Of a stretch of DNA of 64,000 nucleotides, positions 35,181 to 43,855 are shown in pieces. Position 1 is the first letter of the stretch, and each line of letters starts with the position of its first letter. Source of the stretch: CAYJAD01 sp964370835. GTDB lineage: Bacteria > Desulfobacterota > Desulfovibrionia > Desulfovibrionales > Desulfovibrionaceae. Location of the stretch: NCBI GenBank assembly GCA_964370835.1, contig CAYJLO010000006.1, forward strand, positions 3,199 to 67,198, written 5' to 3'. The notes below the pieces were generated by a model. It saw only the letters and a program-made list of their open reading frames with translations. It ran no database searches and was not told the origin of the DNA. A program made the position numbers and the translations under genes.

Positions 35181-36860
35181 CTACACGACGGAAATGATGG
35201 GCACCACTATGGGATCCCTATCCACCACGCGTCTAAAGAAACGACGTAACGAGGCACGAATACCATCATGCAAGCGGCTCACATTGTTAGCGCCAACTTC
35301 TTCAAGCTGGTCCAGCACAAGACATTGCGCATCTTCAAGTAGGTGGCGTAATTGCATTTCGAACACAAATCCCTTGGAATGTATCTCGGGCCCGTGTAGA
35401 ACCTTGCCCGTTTCATCATCCACCACCAAGACCACAAAGACTATGCCTTCGCCGCCCAAAATTTGGCGCTCACGTAGCACGGCATGCCCCACATCGCCCA
35501 CGCCTTTACCGTCCACCAAGGTACGATCGGCGGCAATTTTAGGTTCACGGCGAATGCTATCCGCAAGCAATGTGATGGGGTCGCCATCTTCCAATAAATA
35601 TGTACAGCTTTCGGGCACGCCACATTCTTGAGCCAGACGACAGTGCTTCACAAGATGCCTGTATTCTCCGTGAATGGGCACAAAGTTTTGCGGACGTGTG
35701 GCATAAAAGATATCTTTGAGCTCTTCTTTATGGGCATGACCCGAAGCGTGAATGGCGCGCACATTTTCATAATACACCTCAGCACCCTGCCTATACATGC
35801 CATTAATCATGGCAGAAATGGTGCGCGCATTGCCAGGAATCATGCGTGAAGACATGATAATGGTATCCCCTTCCTGCACAGAAAGCTGTCTGTGACCGCC
35901 CATGACCATGCGCGATAAAGCCGACAAGGGCTCGCCCTGCGCACCGGTGACCAAAAGAATAATTCTTTCGGGCGACACATCGGGCACGCCATTGTGCGCA
36001 TTATAAAAAGAGGGAGGCATGCGGATAAAACCAAGATCTTTGGCTTTTTCAATATTATTGGCCAAAGACTTACCGCTGATGACCACCGTACGATCGGTGG
36101 CGCGCGCAATATCAAAGACCTCTTGTATGCGGTGGATATGGCTGGAAAACAGCGTAATAATCACGCGCTTTTGCGCCTTTTCCACAATGGCCTGCAAAGA
36201 GTCCTTCACCTCGCGCTCAGAAAGGGTACGCCCTTCACGCTCCACGTTGGTGGAGTCTGAAAGCAATAAACGTAAACCCTGCTCTCCGGCAAATTCTTCA
36301 AAAAGACGCACGTCGGTGCCACTGCCTTCCAAGGGATGTGGGTCTATCTTAAAGTCACCTGTGTGCAACACATTGCCCACGGGCGTGGTCACCGCCAGAG
36401 CAAATCCATCGGGAATGGAGTGACACACGGGGAAAAAGCGAAAGAGAAAATCCCCCACAGCCAGAGGCTTTTGGCGTGGTTCTTCAAAGATTTCTCCCTT
36501 CATGACCACGAGCTCCACTCTATCCAAAAGACCGCGTTCACGCAGTTTATGCTCCACTAAAGCCAGCGTAAAGGCCGAGCCATAAATTTTGATGCCGCGC
36601 ACCAAGGGCACCAGCCACGGCAAAGCGCCAATGTGGTCTTCGTGGCCGTGGGTGAGCACTATACCAAGCAATCGATCGCGAATGGAAAGAATATGTTCAA
36701 AAGAGGGGATGATAACATCAATGCCTAAATGTGAATCGTCCGGAAACATGAGCCCGCAATCCACCATGACAATGCCCTGAGGGCCTTCCCATAGTTGACA
36801 GTTAAGGCCAATTTCACCCATCCCACCAAGGGGAGTAATGGTAACAAAAGTATCTTGCAT
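35181..36860 (-). CDS. rnj: Ribonuclease J (metallo-beta-lactamase/beta-CASP)
   Basis: 559 residues; 5'-3' exo- and endoribonuclease for RNA decay and rRNA processing. Metal motif HGHEDH at residues 71-76, further ligands in FFPVCHSIPDGFA and LHTGDFKIDP, the beta-CASP part (VIITLFSSHIHRIQEVFDIA, SSRMIPGN), ASGHAHKEEL and PIHGEYRHL. A C-terminal domain of about 120 residues follows. RNase J is typical of Gram-positives but is also found in deltaproteobacterial lineages. Its stop codon directly borders repeat copy A. Confidence 0.93.
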   Translation of the reverse strand: MQDTFVTITPLGGMGEIGLNCQLWEGPQGIVMVDCGLMFPDDSHLGIDVIIPSFEHILSIRDRLLGIVLTHGHEDHIGALPWLVPLVRGIKIYGSAFTLALVEHKLRERGLLDRVELVVMKGEIFEEPRQKPLAVGDFLFRFFPVCHSIPDGFALAVTTPVGNVLHTGDFKIDPHPLEGSGTDVRLFEEFAGEQGLRLLLSDSTNVEREGRTLSEREVKDSLQAIVEKAQKRVIITLFSSHIHRIQEVFDIARATDRTVVISGKSLANNIEKAKDLGFIRMPPSFYNAHNGVPDVSPERIILLVTGAQGEPLSALSRMVMGGHRQLSVQEGDTIIMSSRMIPGNARTISAMINGMYRQGAEVYYENVRAIHASGHAHKEELKDIFYATRPQNFVPIHGEYRHLVKHCRLAQECGVPESCTYLLEDGDPITLLADSIRREPKIAADRTLVDGKGVGDVGHAVLRERQILGGEGIVFVVLVVDDETGKVLHGPEIHSKGFVFEMQLRHLLEDAQCLVLDQLEEVGANNVSRLHDGIRASLRRFFRRVVDRDPIVVPIISVV

Positions 36861-37335
36861 ATATTTTTTTCGGCGCTACCCGTGCTTGAAATTGGAGAAT
36901 AAAGCCGCTCACAGCGCTGAAAATCATAAGGACTGTGTGAAAAAGAAAAAAATGAACTTTTTTGGGCTAAGGTAACGCTTTTCCTTGGGCATGTATATAC
37001 ACACATTGCAGAGCACTGGCAATACGCTTATATAACATCTGCGTAACAGGCCCATGGCACCTGAACTATGCCCCCCTAAACACACGCGCACGTGGCGAAC
37101 ATTACAAGCTATATTTAAACAGCTTATCAGTTTTTTTCACTTGCCACAGGCTAAAAAAAGTCTAAAAAATCTCTTGAAAAAAAGTCCAAAGCAATGCATT
37201 GTGCCCTATACATTTATGCTATTTTGCCAAAAAAGCCCCTTGAGTACGGTGTATTAGACCACAACAAGCAAGGTTTTTTTGGGACTTTCATATCAAAAAA
37301 ACTTTGCAAGGCTTTCAATGCCCCGAGGGAGAATC
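36861..37335. other. Intergenic region between RNase J and tolQ
   Basis: 475 bases between divergent genes, with long A and T runs. No RNA gene or convincing open frame is seen; a 67-codon plus-strand frame at 37054-37257 lacks domain or ribosome binding site. Promoters of both neighbours must lie here but none is clear. Confidence 0.4.
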
Positions 37336-38016
37336 ATGGAATTTAGTTTTTTTCAAATGGTAAAAGAAGCCAGCCTCATTGCGCAAATGGTGTTGGCATT
37401 ATTGGTACTTATGTCCATCGTAAGCTGGGCACTTATGTTTCAAAAATGGTTCATGCTGGGCGCTGCCAAAAAAAAGGCCACTCAAGGTATGGCTCGCTTT
37501 GAACAAGCCAAAGATTTGCGCGAAGCCGTACAGTCTTTAGGATCCGATCCGGCATCTCCATTGTATTTTGTGGCCCACCAAGGGGTTATGGAATTTAATA
37601 AGTCTAAAGAGTTGGGCAATTCTTCCGAAATCGTGGTGGACAACGTGAACCGCTCCTTACAATTGGGCGTGGGCACAGAAATCACCCGCATGCATCGCAA
37701 ATTGGCTCTTTTGGCAACCACCGCCAACACGGCGCCCTTCATTGGTCTTTTTGGTACCGTTTGGGGCATCATGCACTCCTTCCACTCCATAGGCATGCTC
37801 AAATCTGCTTCCCTTGCCACGGTGGCCCCCGGTATTTCCGAAGCCCTTGTGGCCACGGCCATTGGCCTTGGTGTGGCTGTACCTGCCACGGTGGGGTATA
37901 ATATTTTTCTCGGCAAACTTAGCCAAATCGAAAATATGCTCACCACCTTTGCCGGTGTATTTTTGAACCGCGTACAACGCGAAATCAACGCGCAAAGACC
38001 AAGCACAAAGGCATAA
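37336..38016 (+). CDS. tolQ: Tol-Pal system proton channel subunit TolQ (MotA/TolQ/ExbB family)
   Basis: 226 residues, three membrane helices. With TolR it converts proton flow into movement of TolA for outer-membrane constriction at division. The family core LALLATTANTAPFIGLFGTVWGIM is at about 130-155, followed by the third helix (EALVATAIGLGVAVPATVGYN). The start is set at the ATG at 37336, with GAGGGAG nearby; the frame is open 19 codons upstream. First gene of tolQ-tolR-tolA-TonB-like-tolB. Confidence 0.93.
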   Translation: MEFSFFQMVKEASLIAQMVLALLVLMSIVSWALMFQKWFMLGAAKKKATQGMARFEQAKDLREAVQSLGSDPASPLYFVAHQGVMEFNKSKELGNSSEIVVDNVNRSLQLGVGTEITRMHRKLALLATTANTAPFIGLFGTVWGIMHSFHSIGMLKSASLATVAPGISEALVATAIGLGVAVPATVGYNIFLGKLSQIENMLTTFAGVFLNRVQREINAQRPSTKA

Positions 38017-38019
38017 ACC

Positions 38020-38466
38020 ATGGGCGCAAATGTAGGAAAAAGCAATGGCTTTGTGGCCGATATTAACGTGACGCCCTTTGTGGACGTCATGCTGGTGGTG
38101 CTCATTATTTTCATGGTGGCAACGCCCATGATGAGTGAAGGATTGGAAGTGGACTTACCCCAAACCAAGCATGTGGACGTACTGCCCACCGAGCATGAAA
38201 ACCTCACCCTCACCGTGCAAAGAGACGGCACCATATATTTAGACGAGTACACCGTGTCTTTGGAAGACCTTGGGTCTAAACTTGTCACGCTGGTGAAGGA
38301 ACAAAACAAAGGGTTGTTCTTGCAAGCCGACAAAGAAGTGCCCTACGGCGTGGTGGTGGACGTCATGGCCCATATTAAAGCCGCCGGCATTGAAAAACTG
38401 GGTGTCATAGCCATGCGCACCGAAGCCGCGGCTCCAGCCTCAGCCCCAGAAAAGGGCGGTAAGTAA
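38020..38466 (+). CDS. tolR: Tol-Pal system protein TolR (ExbD family)
   Basis: 148 residues: one N-terminal membrane helix with the proton-carrying Asp in INVTPFVDVMLVVLIIFMV, then a periplasmic domain (VDLPQTKH, VSLEDLGSKLVTLVKEQNKG) and an Ala/Pro tail. It follows tolQ by three bases and precedes tolA by six. Confidence 0.93.
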   Translation: MGANVGKSNGFVADINVTPFVDVMLVVLIIFMVATPMMSEGLEVDLPQTKHVDVLPTEHENLTLTVQRDGTIYLDEYTVSLEDLGSKLVTLVKEQNKGLFLQADKEVPYGVVVDVMAHIKAAGIEKLGVIAMRTEAAAPASAPEKGGK

Positions 38467-38472
38467 ATTCCC

Positions 38473-39426
38473 ATGCAATTTCTTGCTTTAGTTCTTTCCA
38501 TTACCTTACATGTGGGCCTTGTGGCCGGCATGTTTTTATGGCCCAGCGGTTCTAACCTTGAGGTGAAAGACGCGCCCGTCTTCATTTCCTTGGTGGAAGG
38601 CGACCTTGGCGGAAACAATGCGCCCTCGCCCATCTTGGGCGCGGCGGGTAAACCTGCAGAAAAAATTGCACCCTCTTTACCCTCCAAGGAGATTGCTCCC
38701 CCTTCTCTACCCAAAGCAGAAGAAGTTCCCGTGGTGCCCGAAGAAATAAAAAAGGCTGAGCCTGTGGAAGAAGTGAAACAAGCCAAGCCGGAGCCTAAGC
38801 CTTTACCCAAACCCGAGCCAAAACCGGAACCCAAGGTTGAAATTCCCAAGCCGGAGCCCAAGCCAGAGCCTAAAAAGCCGGAACCTAAACCGGAACCTAA
38901 GCCGGAGCCTAAGCCGGAGCCTAAACCAGAAGTCAAAAAGCCGGAACCCAAAAAAGAAGTTAAGGAAAAGCCCAAGGAAGCCACAGCTCCTGCCAAAAAA
39001 CCTGCGCCCAAGCCAGCCAAAAAGCCGGCTCCGGCCAAGCCCAAGGACGATCCCATTGCGCGCGCTTTGGCAGAAGCCAAGAAAAATGCCGGTGGTTTTG
39101 AAGGCGGCGGCGGCGGTCAAGGCGAAGGTGCTGGCGGCGGAAATCTTAACGATGTGTATATTGGTCAAGTGATGATGGCGGTGCGTCCCAATTGGGATTT
39201 TGAATCTGCCACACGTGTGAACTTTGTTTCCGAAGTGGACGTGAAACTTAATTCCCGCGGGCAAGTGCTTTCTGCCAAATTATACAAAAGCTCTGGCAAT
39301 GCGCAATACGATGCCAGCACGGTAAATGCCGTCTTGCGCACGGGTGAAGCCAATATGTTTCCGGGGCCACCCACATCGCACTACCATAATTTACGTTTGG
39401 TCTTTACCCGAGATATGATGCAATAA
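38473..39426 (+). CDS. tolA: TolA-like energy transducer (TonB/TolA C-terminal domain)
   Basis: 317 residues: N-terminal membrane anchor (FLALVLSITLHVGLVAGMFLW) with the TolA/TonB-type Ser-His pair, a long periplasmic arm of Pro-Glu-Pro-Lys repeats (about 95-190), a Gly-rich hinge (FEGGGGGQGEGAGGGN) and a C-terminal TolA/TonB domain (VRPNWDF, VDVKLNSRGQVLSAKLYKSS). The arm is TonB-like in composition rather than the Ala-rich helix of E. coli TolA. Its place between tolR and tolB supports the TolA role. Confidence 0.87.
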   Translation: MQFLALVLSITLHVGLVAGMFLWPSGSNLEVKDAPVFISLVEGDLGGNNAPSPILGAAGKPAEKIAPSLPSKEIAPPSLPKAEEVPVVPEEIKKAEPVEEVKQAKPEPKPLPKPEPKPEPKVEIPKPEPKPEPKKPEPKPEPKPEPKPEPKPEVKKPEPKKEVKEKPKEATAPAKKPAPKPAKKPAPAKPKDDPIARALAEAKKNAGGFEGGGGGQGEGAGGGNLNDVYIGQVMMAVRPNWDFESATRVNFVSEVDVKLNSRGQVLSAKLYKSSGNAQYDASTVNAVLRTGEANMFPGPPTSHYHNLRLVFTRDMMQ

Positions 39427-39443
39427 CCATTGAGGAAAAATCC

Positions 39444-40739
39444 ATGTGGAAAAAAATATCCGTTCTGAGCTGTTTACCTCTATGCCTCTGTATAAACGTA
39501 GCCCATGGGGCCAGTGTGGTTTCCGCCGACCATAAGGGCGGCTATTCTGCCTTGGTCATGGATGAAGTTTTACAATACTGGACAGCCCAAGGTCAGCAAG
39601 ACAAGCCCACACGTATTCTTTTGGAAATAGCCGGTGACGGCTCTTTGGAAAATTGTAGAATGCTCAGCTCTTCCGGCTCTGAAAAGGCCGATGAAATGGC
39701 TTGCGAAAGTGCTCAGAAGGCATCCCCCTTTGTGGCGCACCCGCATAATATACCCAGTGATGTGTATATATCCTTTTGGACAGGTGAGGCCAAAGCTCCC
39801 GAGAAAAAAGAGGAAAGCACATCTGCACAGGATGAAAAAGTCTTAGAGGGAAAACCTTCACAAGCCAGTGTAGCAGAAAAACCTCTTGCGGATGAGCAAG
39901 AACAAGCCCCCAAAGCCACTTCAGAAAAAGCCGACACACAAGCCACAGCCGCAAGTGAAGAAAAAGCTGTGGAAAGCCCAGAAGAAAAAGAGAGCAAAGC
40001 CACACCGATTTCAGAAATGGATGCCCCGGCTGCAGAAAATACCATGGTGCATGCTGGCATTGATTATTCTCGTCCAAGGCCCATCCCTGCAAGCCTTCTC
40101 CCCTTGGGAAAACTGTCCGGTGCAAAATTACCGCCCAGCAAGGAGCCCCTACCCGCCGAGTTGAAAAAGAATTCTAAACCTGACGCAGACATGCCCAAAA
40201 AAGAAAAAGAGGTAAGCGTCAAGGAAAGTCCCTCGAAAAAGGCCCCTGCTGAGCAGGCTCATAAGGAAGATGCGTCCCCAGAAACTTCCACAGGAAAAGC
40301 CACAGGAAAAGCCACAGGAAAGTCCAGCGAGGACTCCAAGGAAAAGCCCCTCAGCGCAGAACAGGCTCATGATGAAAAAGCCAGCAAGGATAAAGCCGCC
40401 CCCTATGCCAAGGGCAAAGAGCCTTTTATCCAAGAAAATCGCCGTGGCCAAGTCATGGATGAAGTGGACTATTATGTGGAAAAAGTCATCCGCAAGGTAC
40501 GCCCCGTGGTGGAATTTCCCTTGGGCTTACGCCCTGGCATCGTGTCTGCTTCAGTGGTCATGGAGATACAAGCCAATGGCACCATCACCGATGTGTATTT
40601 ATCCAGTTCCAGCCGAAATAAAGCCTTGGATGAAGCCTTGGTGGCGGCCACGAAAAAAGTTTCCGGCTTGGCGGCGCACCCCACGGGTAAACCCCAAGAG
40701 TTGTATCTCATATACATGGTAGAAACTCCCAAACCTTAA
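39444..40739 (+). CDS. Secreted protein with two TonB/TolA-C-like domains
   Basis: 431 residues. Signal peptide (KKISVLSCLPLCLCINVAHGA). Residues about 30-115 (DEVLQYWTAQGQQDKPTRILLEIAGDGSL, in part, then LSSSGSEKADEMACESAQKAS) and 335-431 (DYYVEKVIRKVRPVVEFP, VVMEIQANGTITDVYLSSSS, LDEALVAATKKVSG) look like two copies of the TonB C-terminal fold. They are joined by a 220-residue Lys/Glu/Ala-rich, probably disordered linker. No membrane anchor other than the signal peptide. It sits 17 bases after tolA and 55 before tolB; where Pal or CpoB-type partners might be expected, this protein is found. Function unknown; a periplasmic Tol accessory is the natural inference. Confidence 0.75.
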   Translation: MWKKISVLSCLPLCLCINVAHGASVVSADHKGGYSALVMDEVLQYWTAQGQQDKPTRILLEIAGDGSLENCRMLSSSGSEKADEMACESAQKASPFVAHPHNIPSDVYISFWTGEAKAPEKKEESTSAQDEKVLEGKPSQASVAEKPLADEQEQAPKATSEKADTQATAASEEKAVESPEEKESKATPISEMDAPAAENTMVHAGIDYSRPRPIPASLLPLGKLSGAKLPPSKEPLPAELKKNSKPDADMPKKEKEVSVKESPSKKAPAEQAHKEDASPETSTGKATGKATGKSSEDSKEKPLSAEQAHDEKASKDKAAPYAKGKEPFIQENRRGQVMDEVDYYVEKVIRKVRPVVEFPLGLRPGIVSASVVMEIQANGTITDVYLSSSSRNKALDEALVAATKKVSGLAAHPTGKPQELYLIYMVETPKP

Positions 40740-40794
40740 CTATATTTGGGCGTCATCGCTTAATATAAAAATTATTCTTCTCCAGGAGGATGTT

Positions 40795-42102
40795 ATGAAA
40801 AAACGTTTTTATGCGGCCCTGTTTGGCATGATGTGCCTATTATGCGCCGGATTTGGCCCTGCACAAGCGGCAGTGAAGGTGGACATTTATGGCCCCGGTC
40901 AAAACCTCATCAATCTGGCCCTCACACAGCCCATCAAAGGCCCCAATATGCCTGCCACGGGCCTTGCCACCCAATTGCAAGAACTTGTGCAGCAAAACAT
41001 GTCCATTTTGCCCTTCTTGTCCTTAACTGCCGACTCCAAAGTGCTTGGCGGTACCACCTTGGCAGGGTATGAACCACCCAGCCTTGATTTTAAACGCTTC
41101 CAATTGGCTGGTTCTGACATTGTGGTCACCTCCTACTGGCCCAATGATAATACCGTGCAAATGCGTGCCTTTGAAACCCTCAGTGGTAAGCGTCTTTTTG
41201 GTAAAGAATATCCCAATCTCAACGCCAACGATTTAACCACCGTGGCCGATCGCTTCAGCGCAGACCTGCTGGAAGTTATCATTGGTAATGGCGATTTATT
41301 CCGCTCCACCTTGGCTTTTGTGCGCAAAGAAGGCAAACTCAATGCTCACGTGTGGACCGTGCGCCCCACGGGCCGAGATCTTAAGCAAGTCACCCGCTTA
41401 AAGGGTGAGTCCATGTCTCCTTCTTGGTCTCCCGACGGGCGTTTTGTGGTCTTTACCCACATTGACGATCGCTCCCATGGCCTTGGTATTTGGGATAGAA
41501 ATGCCGGCTCTGTGCGCCGTATTCGCTTCCCCGGAAACATTGTCATCGGCCCTGCCTATATGCCCAACAATCAAGTGGCTGTGAGCCTTTCCAATGGCCG
41601 CAACCCTGATATTTTCACCTTGAACAGTGCATTTCAGCGTGCCGGTGCTTTGGAGCAAAATGACTCCATCAACGTATCGCCCTCCTTTGACCGTAGCGGT
41701 ACCAAGATGGCCTTTACCTCCAACCGCCTCGGCGGCCCGCAAATCTTCTTGAAAGATTTAAGCACAGGCTCTGTGCGCCGCGTGAGCCTCAATGGTGGGT
41801 ATAACACCGAAGCCTCTTTGTCCCCCGACGGAAGCCTTGTGGTGTATAGCCGCATGACCGATTTTGGGCATCGCATCTTTGTGCAGGACTTGGTTTCCGG
41901 CTCTGAAAGACAAATCACCTTTGGCCCTGGCAGTGACGAACAACCAGCCTTTTGTGGCGATAGTTACTCCATTGCCTTCACCTCCAGCCGCGGCGGCACC
42001 CGTGGTATTTACTTAACCACACGCAATGGCGCAGCCCCCAAGAAAATCAATACAGGTGTGGGCGATGCTTCCTTCCCCCGTTGGGGCATGACCAATAAAT
42101 AA
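40795..42102 (+). CDS. tolB: Tol-Pal system beta-propeller protein TolB
   Basis: 435-residue periplasmic protein: signal peptide ending AQAAV, an N-terminal domain (VDIYGPGQNLINLALTQPIK, FKRFQLAGSDIVVTSYW) and a six-bladed propeller with WD40-like PD40 repeats (MSPSWSPDGRFVVFTHID, VSPSFDRSGTKMAFTSNR, TEASLSPDGSLVVYSRM). CAGGAGG precedes the ATG. Links TolA and Pal in other bacteria; no pal gene follows here, as a terminator comes directly after. Confidence 0.94.
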   Translation: MKKRFYAALFGMMCLLCAGFGPAQAAVKVDIYGPGQNLINLALTQPIKGPNMPATGLATQLQELVQQNMSILPFLSLTADSKVLGGTTLAGYEPPSLDFKRFQLAGSDIVVTSYWPNDNTVQMRAFETLSGKRLFGKEYPNLNANDLTTVADRFSADLLEVIIGNGDLFRSTLAFVRKEGKLNAHVWTVRPTGRDLKQVTRLKGESMSPSWSPDGRFVVFTHIDDRSHGLGIWDRNAGSVRRIRFPGNIVIGPAYMPNNQVAVSLSNGRNPDIFTLNSAFQRAGALEQNDSINVSPSFDRSGTKMAFTSNRLGGPQIFLKDLSTGSVRRVSLNGGYNTEASLSPDGSLVVYSRMTDFGHRIFVQDLVSGSERQITFGPGSDEQPAFCGDSYSIAFTSSRGGTRGIYLTTRNGAAPKKINTGVGDASFPRWGMTNK

Positions 42103-42127
42103 AACCTCACATCTCATAAATCATATG

Positions 42128-42162
42128 GGGATAGTTTTCATGAAGAAGGCTATCCCTTTTTT
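42128..42162 (+). terminator. Intrinsic terminator after tolB
   Basis: GGGATAG (42128-42134) pairs with CTATCCC (42150-42156), followed by six T. Confidence 0.9.
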
Positions 42163-42404
42163 AGGCTTTGAGTATATTTTCCTTAACTAACCGATGCTTA
42201 ACAACGTATTTTCATACGCTTTTAAGAAAAGTACGCTCACTCCAAATACCCCTTTTCGGGGATACCAGAAGTAAATTCTAGCTTATTTTACGTGGTGGCA
42301 ATCCATACCTTTGCGTCACGCCCAGCAGAAAGCCTTTCATGTAAAAACAAAAAAACCGCCCCTCAAATATGAGAAGCGGCTCTTGAAAAATATATGCTAG
42401 CTTA
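42163..42404. other. Spacer between tolB and repeat copy D
   Basis: About 240 bases between convergent genes. Apart from the minus-strand terminator at 42349-42381, nothing is recognised. Confidence 0.4.
42349..42381 (-). terminator. Intrinsic terminator for the proline-rich protein gene
   Basis: Minus strand: CCGC, two unpaired T, CTCA, four-base loop, TGAG, then GCGG and seven T. It lies beyond repeat copy D, about 170 bases past the stop codon. Confidence 0.75.
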
Positions 42405-42555
42405 TTAGATAGTTTCGTCAAATTGCGAATTTTTGAGTTTTATCAAGGAAGATAAACGAGCTTTGAGGGAGTGTATAGAGGCATACATGACCGAAAAAGC
42501 TCGTAAAATTTGACGCAGAGAAAACCAAAAAGGCGCATTTGACGACATTATCTAA
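42405..42555 (-). repeat. Stop-codon-anchored palindromic element, copy D (divergent)
   Basis: About 150 bp with ends TTAGATAGTTTCGTCAAAT and, inverted, TTAGATAATGTCGTCAAAT. The right end includes the stop codon (42552-42554) of the proline-rich protein gene. Inside, read on the minus strand, are CTGCGTC, an inner stem AGCTTTTTC, a central dyad TGTATGCCTCTATACA and TTCCTTGA, in the same order as copies A-C. The outer arms differ in sequence from the CAGGCTGTTGAAAAA of the other copies. Confidence 0.65.
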
Positions 42556-43493
42556 CTGCCCACGGCTTGTGCAGGCCCATCATAGGGAGAGGACACAGAT
42601 CCCGCAGGACGGCTTATGCCCTCGGGGCCGTAATCTTCCAGCATGGTGGGACTGGCGGTCCTTGGTATGGCTCGCGCAGGTGCTGCGCTTTCCGCGGGGC
42701 TTGCAGGCGCAGGAGCTTTAGCAGTGGGTGCAGGTTCCGTTTTAGGCGCAACTTTAGGAGCCACCACCTCAGCCTTGGGCTTGGTAAGCAAAGGCGATGC
42801 AGGCTTGGCAGGCGTCAACATGGGTTTGGCCACGGGCTTGGGTGAAGCATTGTTTTTAACCACAGCAGGAGCCGGCGTCACTTTTTTGGTGGCGGTGACT
42901 TTGGGCTTGGGCTGTACCGCACGAGGGCGCACCACGCGAGGCTTGGGGTATAAAGGCGGTGCATGCACAAGGGCAGGATCTTTCAAAGGTCTGCCATTGG
43001 TATTCATTTGTATGGGGCCACGCAAAGCATCGTATTGCAAACGAGCACCACCATGGCGCATCCACACTTCTCCAAGACTGGGGTTGGGGCCTGCCGGCAT
43101 GGGTTGATTGGAAACATAGCCACCCACGGCATAGGTGCCCGGCGCTTGTTGCGGCTGTGCATATTGCATGGGTTGAGCCGGAGTATGTTGCATGGGTTGA
43201 GCCGATGCAGAGCCAGAGGGTAAATAGGTGGGTGCGTAGTTGGCCGTGGGAGAAGCCCCCTGCAATTGCGGCGCGGCCACCTTGGGGCCATGGGGATTTA
43301 CACGGTACATATTGCAAAATTCGCACGGAGGGCATTCCACCAAAATGGCAGGGTTTGTGGGAGAGGGCACCATGGGCACTGGAGGTGAAGGTTTAGGCGC
43401 AGGAGGCGCCCCTGCCAAGGCAGGTAGAGCCATAAGCACCATAAGAACCATGGCGACGAGCAATACACGCAAACAATAGGATATATGAAACAT
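42552..43493 (-). CDS. Secreted proline/alanine-rich protein of unknown function
   Basis: 313 residues. After a hydrophobic signal sequence (LLVAMVLMVLMALPALAGA) comes a Pro-rich stretch, a short Cys cluster (VECPPCEFCNMY) resembling part of a metal or haem knuckle, Gln/Pro/Met-rich repeats (QPMQHTPAQPMQYAQPQ) and a folded-looking middle (SLGEVWMRHGGARLQYDALR). A long Lys/Pro/Ala arm (VRPRAVQPKPKVTATKK) follows. The composition suggests a periplasmic or cell-wall-spanning protein. No family is recognised. Convergent to tolB and divergent from the kinase-like gene. Confidence 0.7.
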   Translation of the reverse strand: MFHISYCLRVLLVAMVLMVLMALPALAGAPPAPKPSPPVPMVPSPTNPAILVECPPCEFCNMYRVNPHGPKVAAPQLQGASPTANYAPTYLPSGSASAQPMQHTPAQPMQYAQPQQAPGTYAVGGYVSNQPMPAGPNPSLGEVWMRHGGARLQYDALRGPIQMNTNGRPLKDPALVHAPPLYPKPRVVRPRAVQPKPKVTATKKVTPAPAVVKNNASPKPVAKPMLTPAKPASPLLTKPKAEVVAPKVAPKTEPAPTAKAPAPASPAESAAPARAIPRTASPTMLEDYGPEGISRPAGSVSSPYDGPAQAVGS

Positions 43494-43855
43494 GGCTTTT
43501 CTCCCGATGTAAAATCACCTGTGTCTTAAGCATAGTATGCGGACTTCATTTTTGCCGTGCATGTCCGCAAACACGCTCATAAAAACTTGTTAGGCCTAAA
43601 AAACATAACACAGCGCATGCTTATGCCTGTATATACTTACTGTACTACTTTGAAAACTTTTTCAAGGCAACTAAAACATATATCGGCACATATGAGTAAA
43701 AGCTTAGGGCACGTAGCAATATCAGAGGGCTGAAAGCGTTTACTGGCTTTGTCAGCAATCTGAGAGCGCACAACGCCCTTACCCCTTGACCTTGCAAGGG
43801 ACTATGGGGCATGATATTGCCTAATATTGCCCACACAGATAGAAAAGGATACCCC
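43494..43855. other. Divergent intergenic region with an inverted repeat
   Basis: 362 bases. TGCGGAC (43538-43544) and GTCCGCA (43563-43569) form a perfect 7-bp dyad with an 18-base spacer, 45 bases upstream of the minus-strand gene; this may be an operator. No gene is seen. Confidence 0.4.

Noticed and set aside
37054..37257. 67-codon frame upstream of tolQ
   Set aside because: Low-complexity Lys/Ser/Phe sequence over A and T runs, without a ribosome binding site.
38860..38940. Short tandem Pro-Glu-Pro-Lys codon repeat in tolA as a possible phase-variable tract
   Set aside because: The repeat units are multiples of three with mixed codons, so length changes would keep the frame; this is a normal periplasmic arm.
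40300..40325. Tandem AAAGCCACAGGA copies in the TonB-like gene as a repeat array
   Set aside because: Only about three 12-base units, in frame, inside a disordered linker; a common feature of such linkers.
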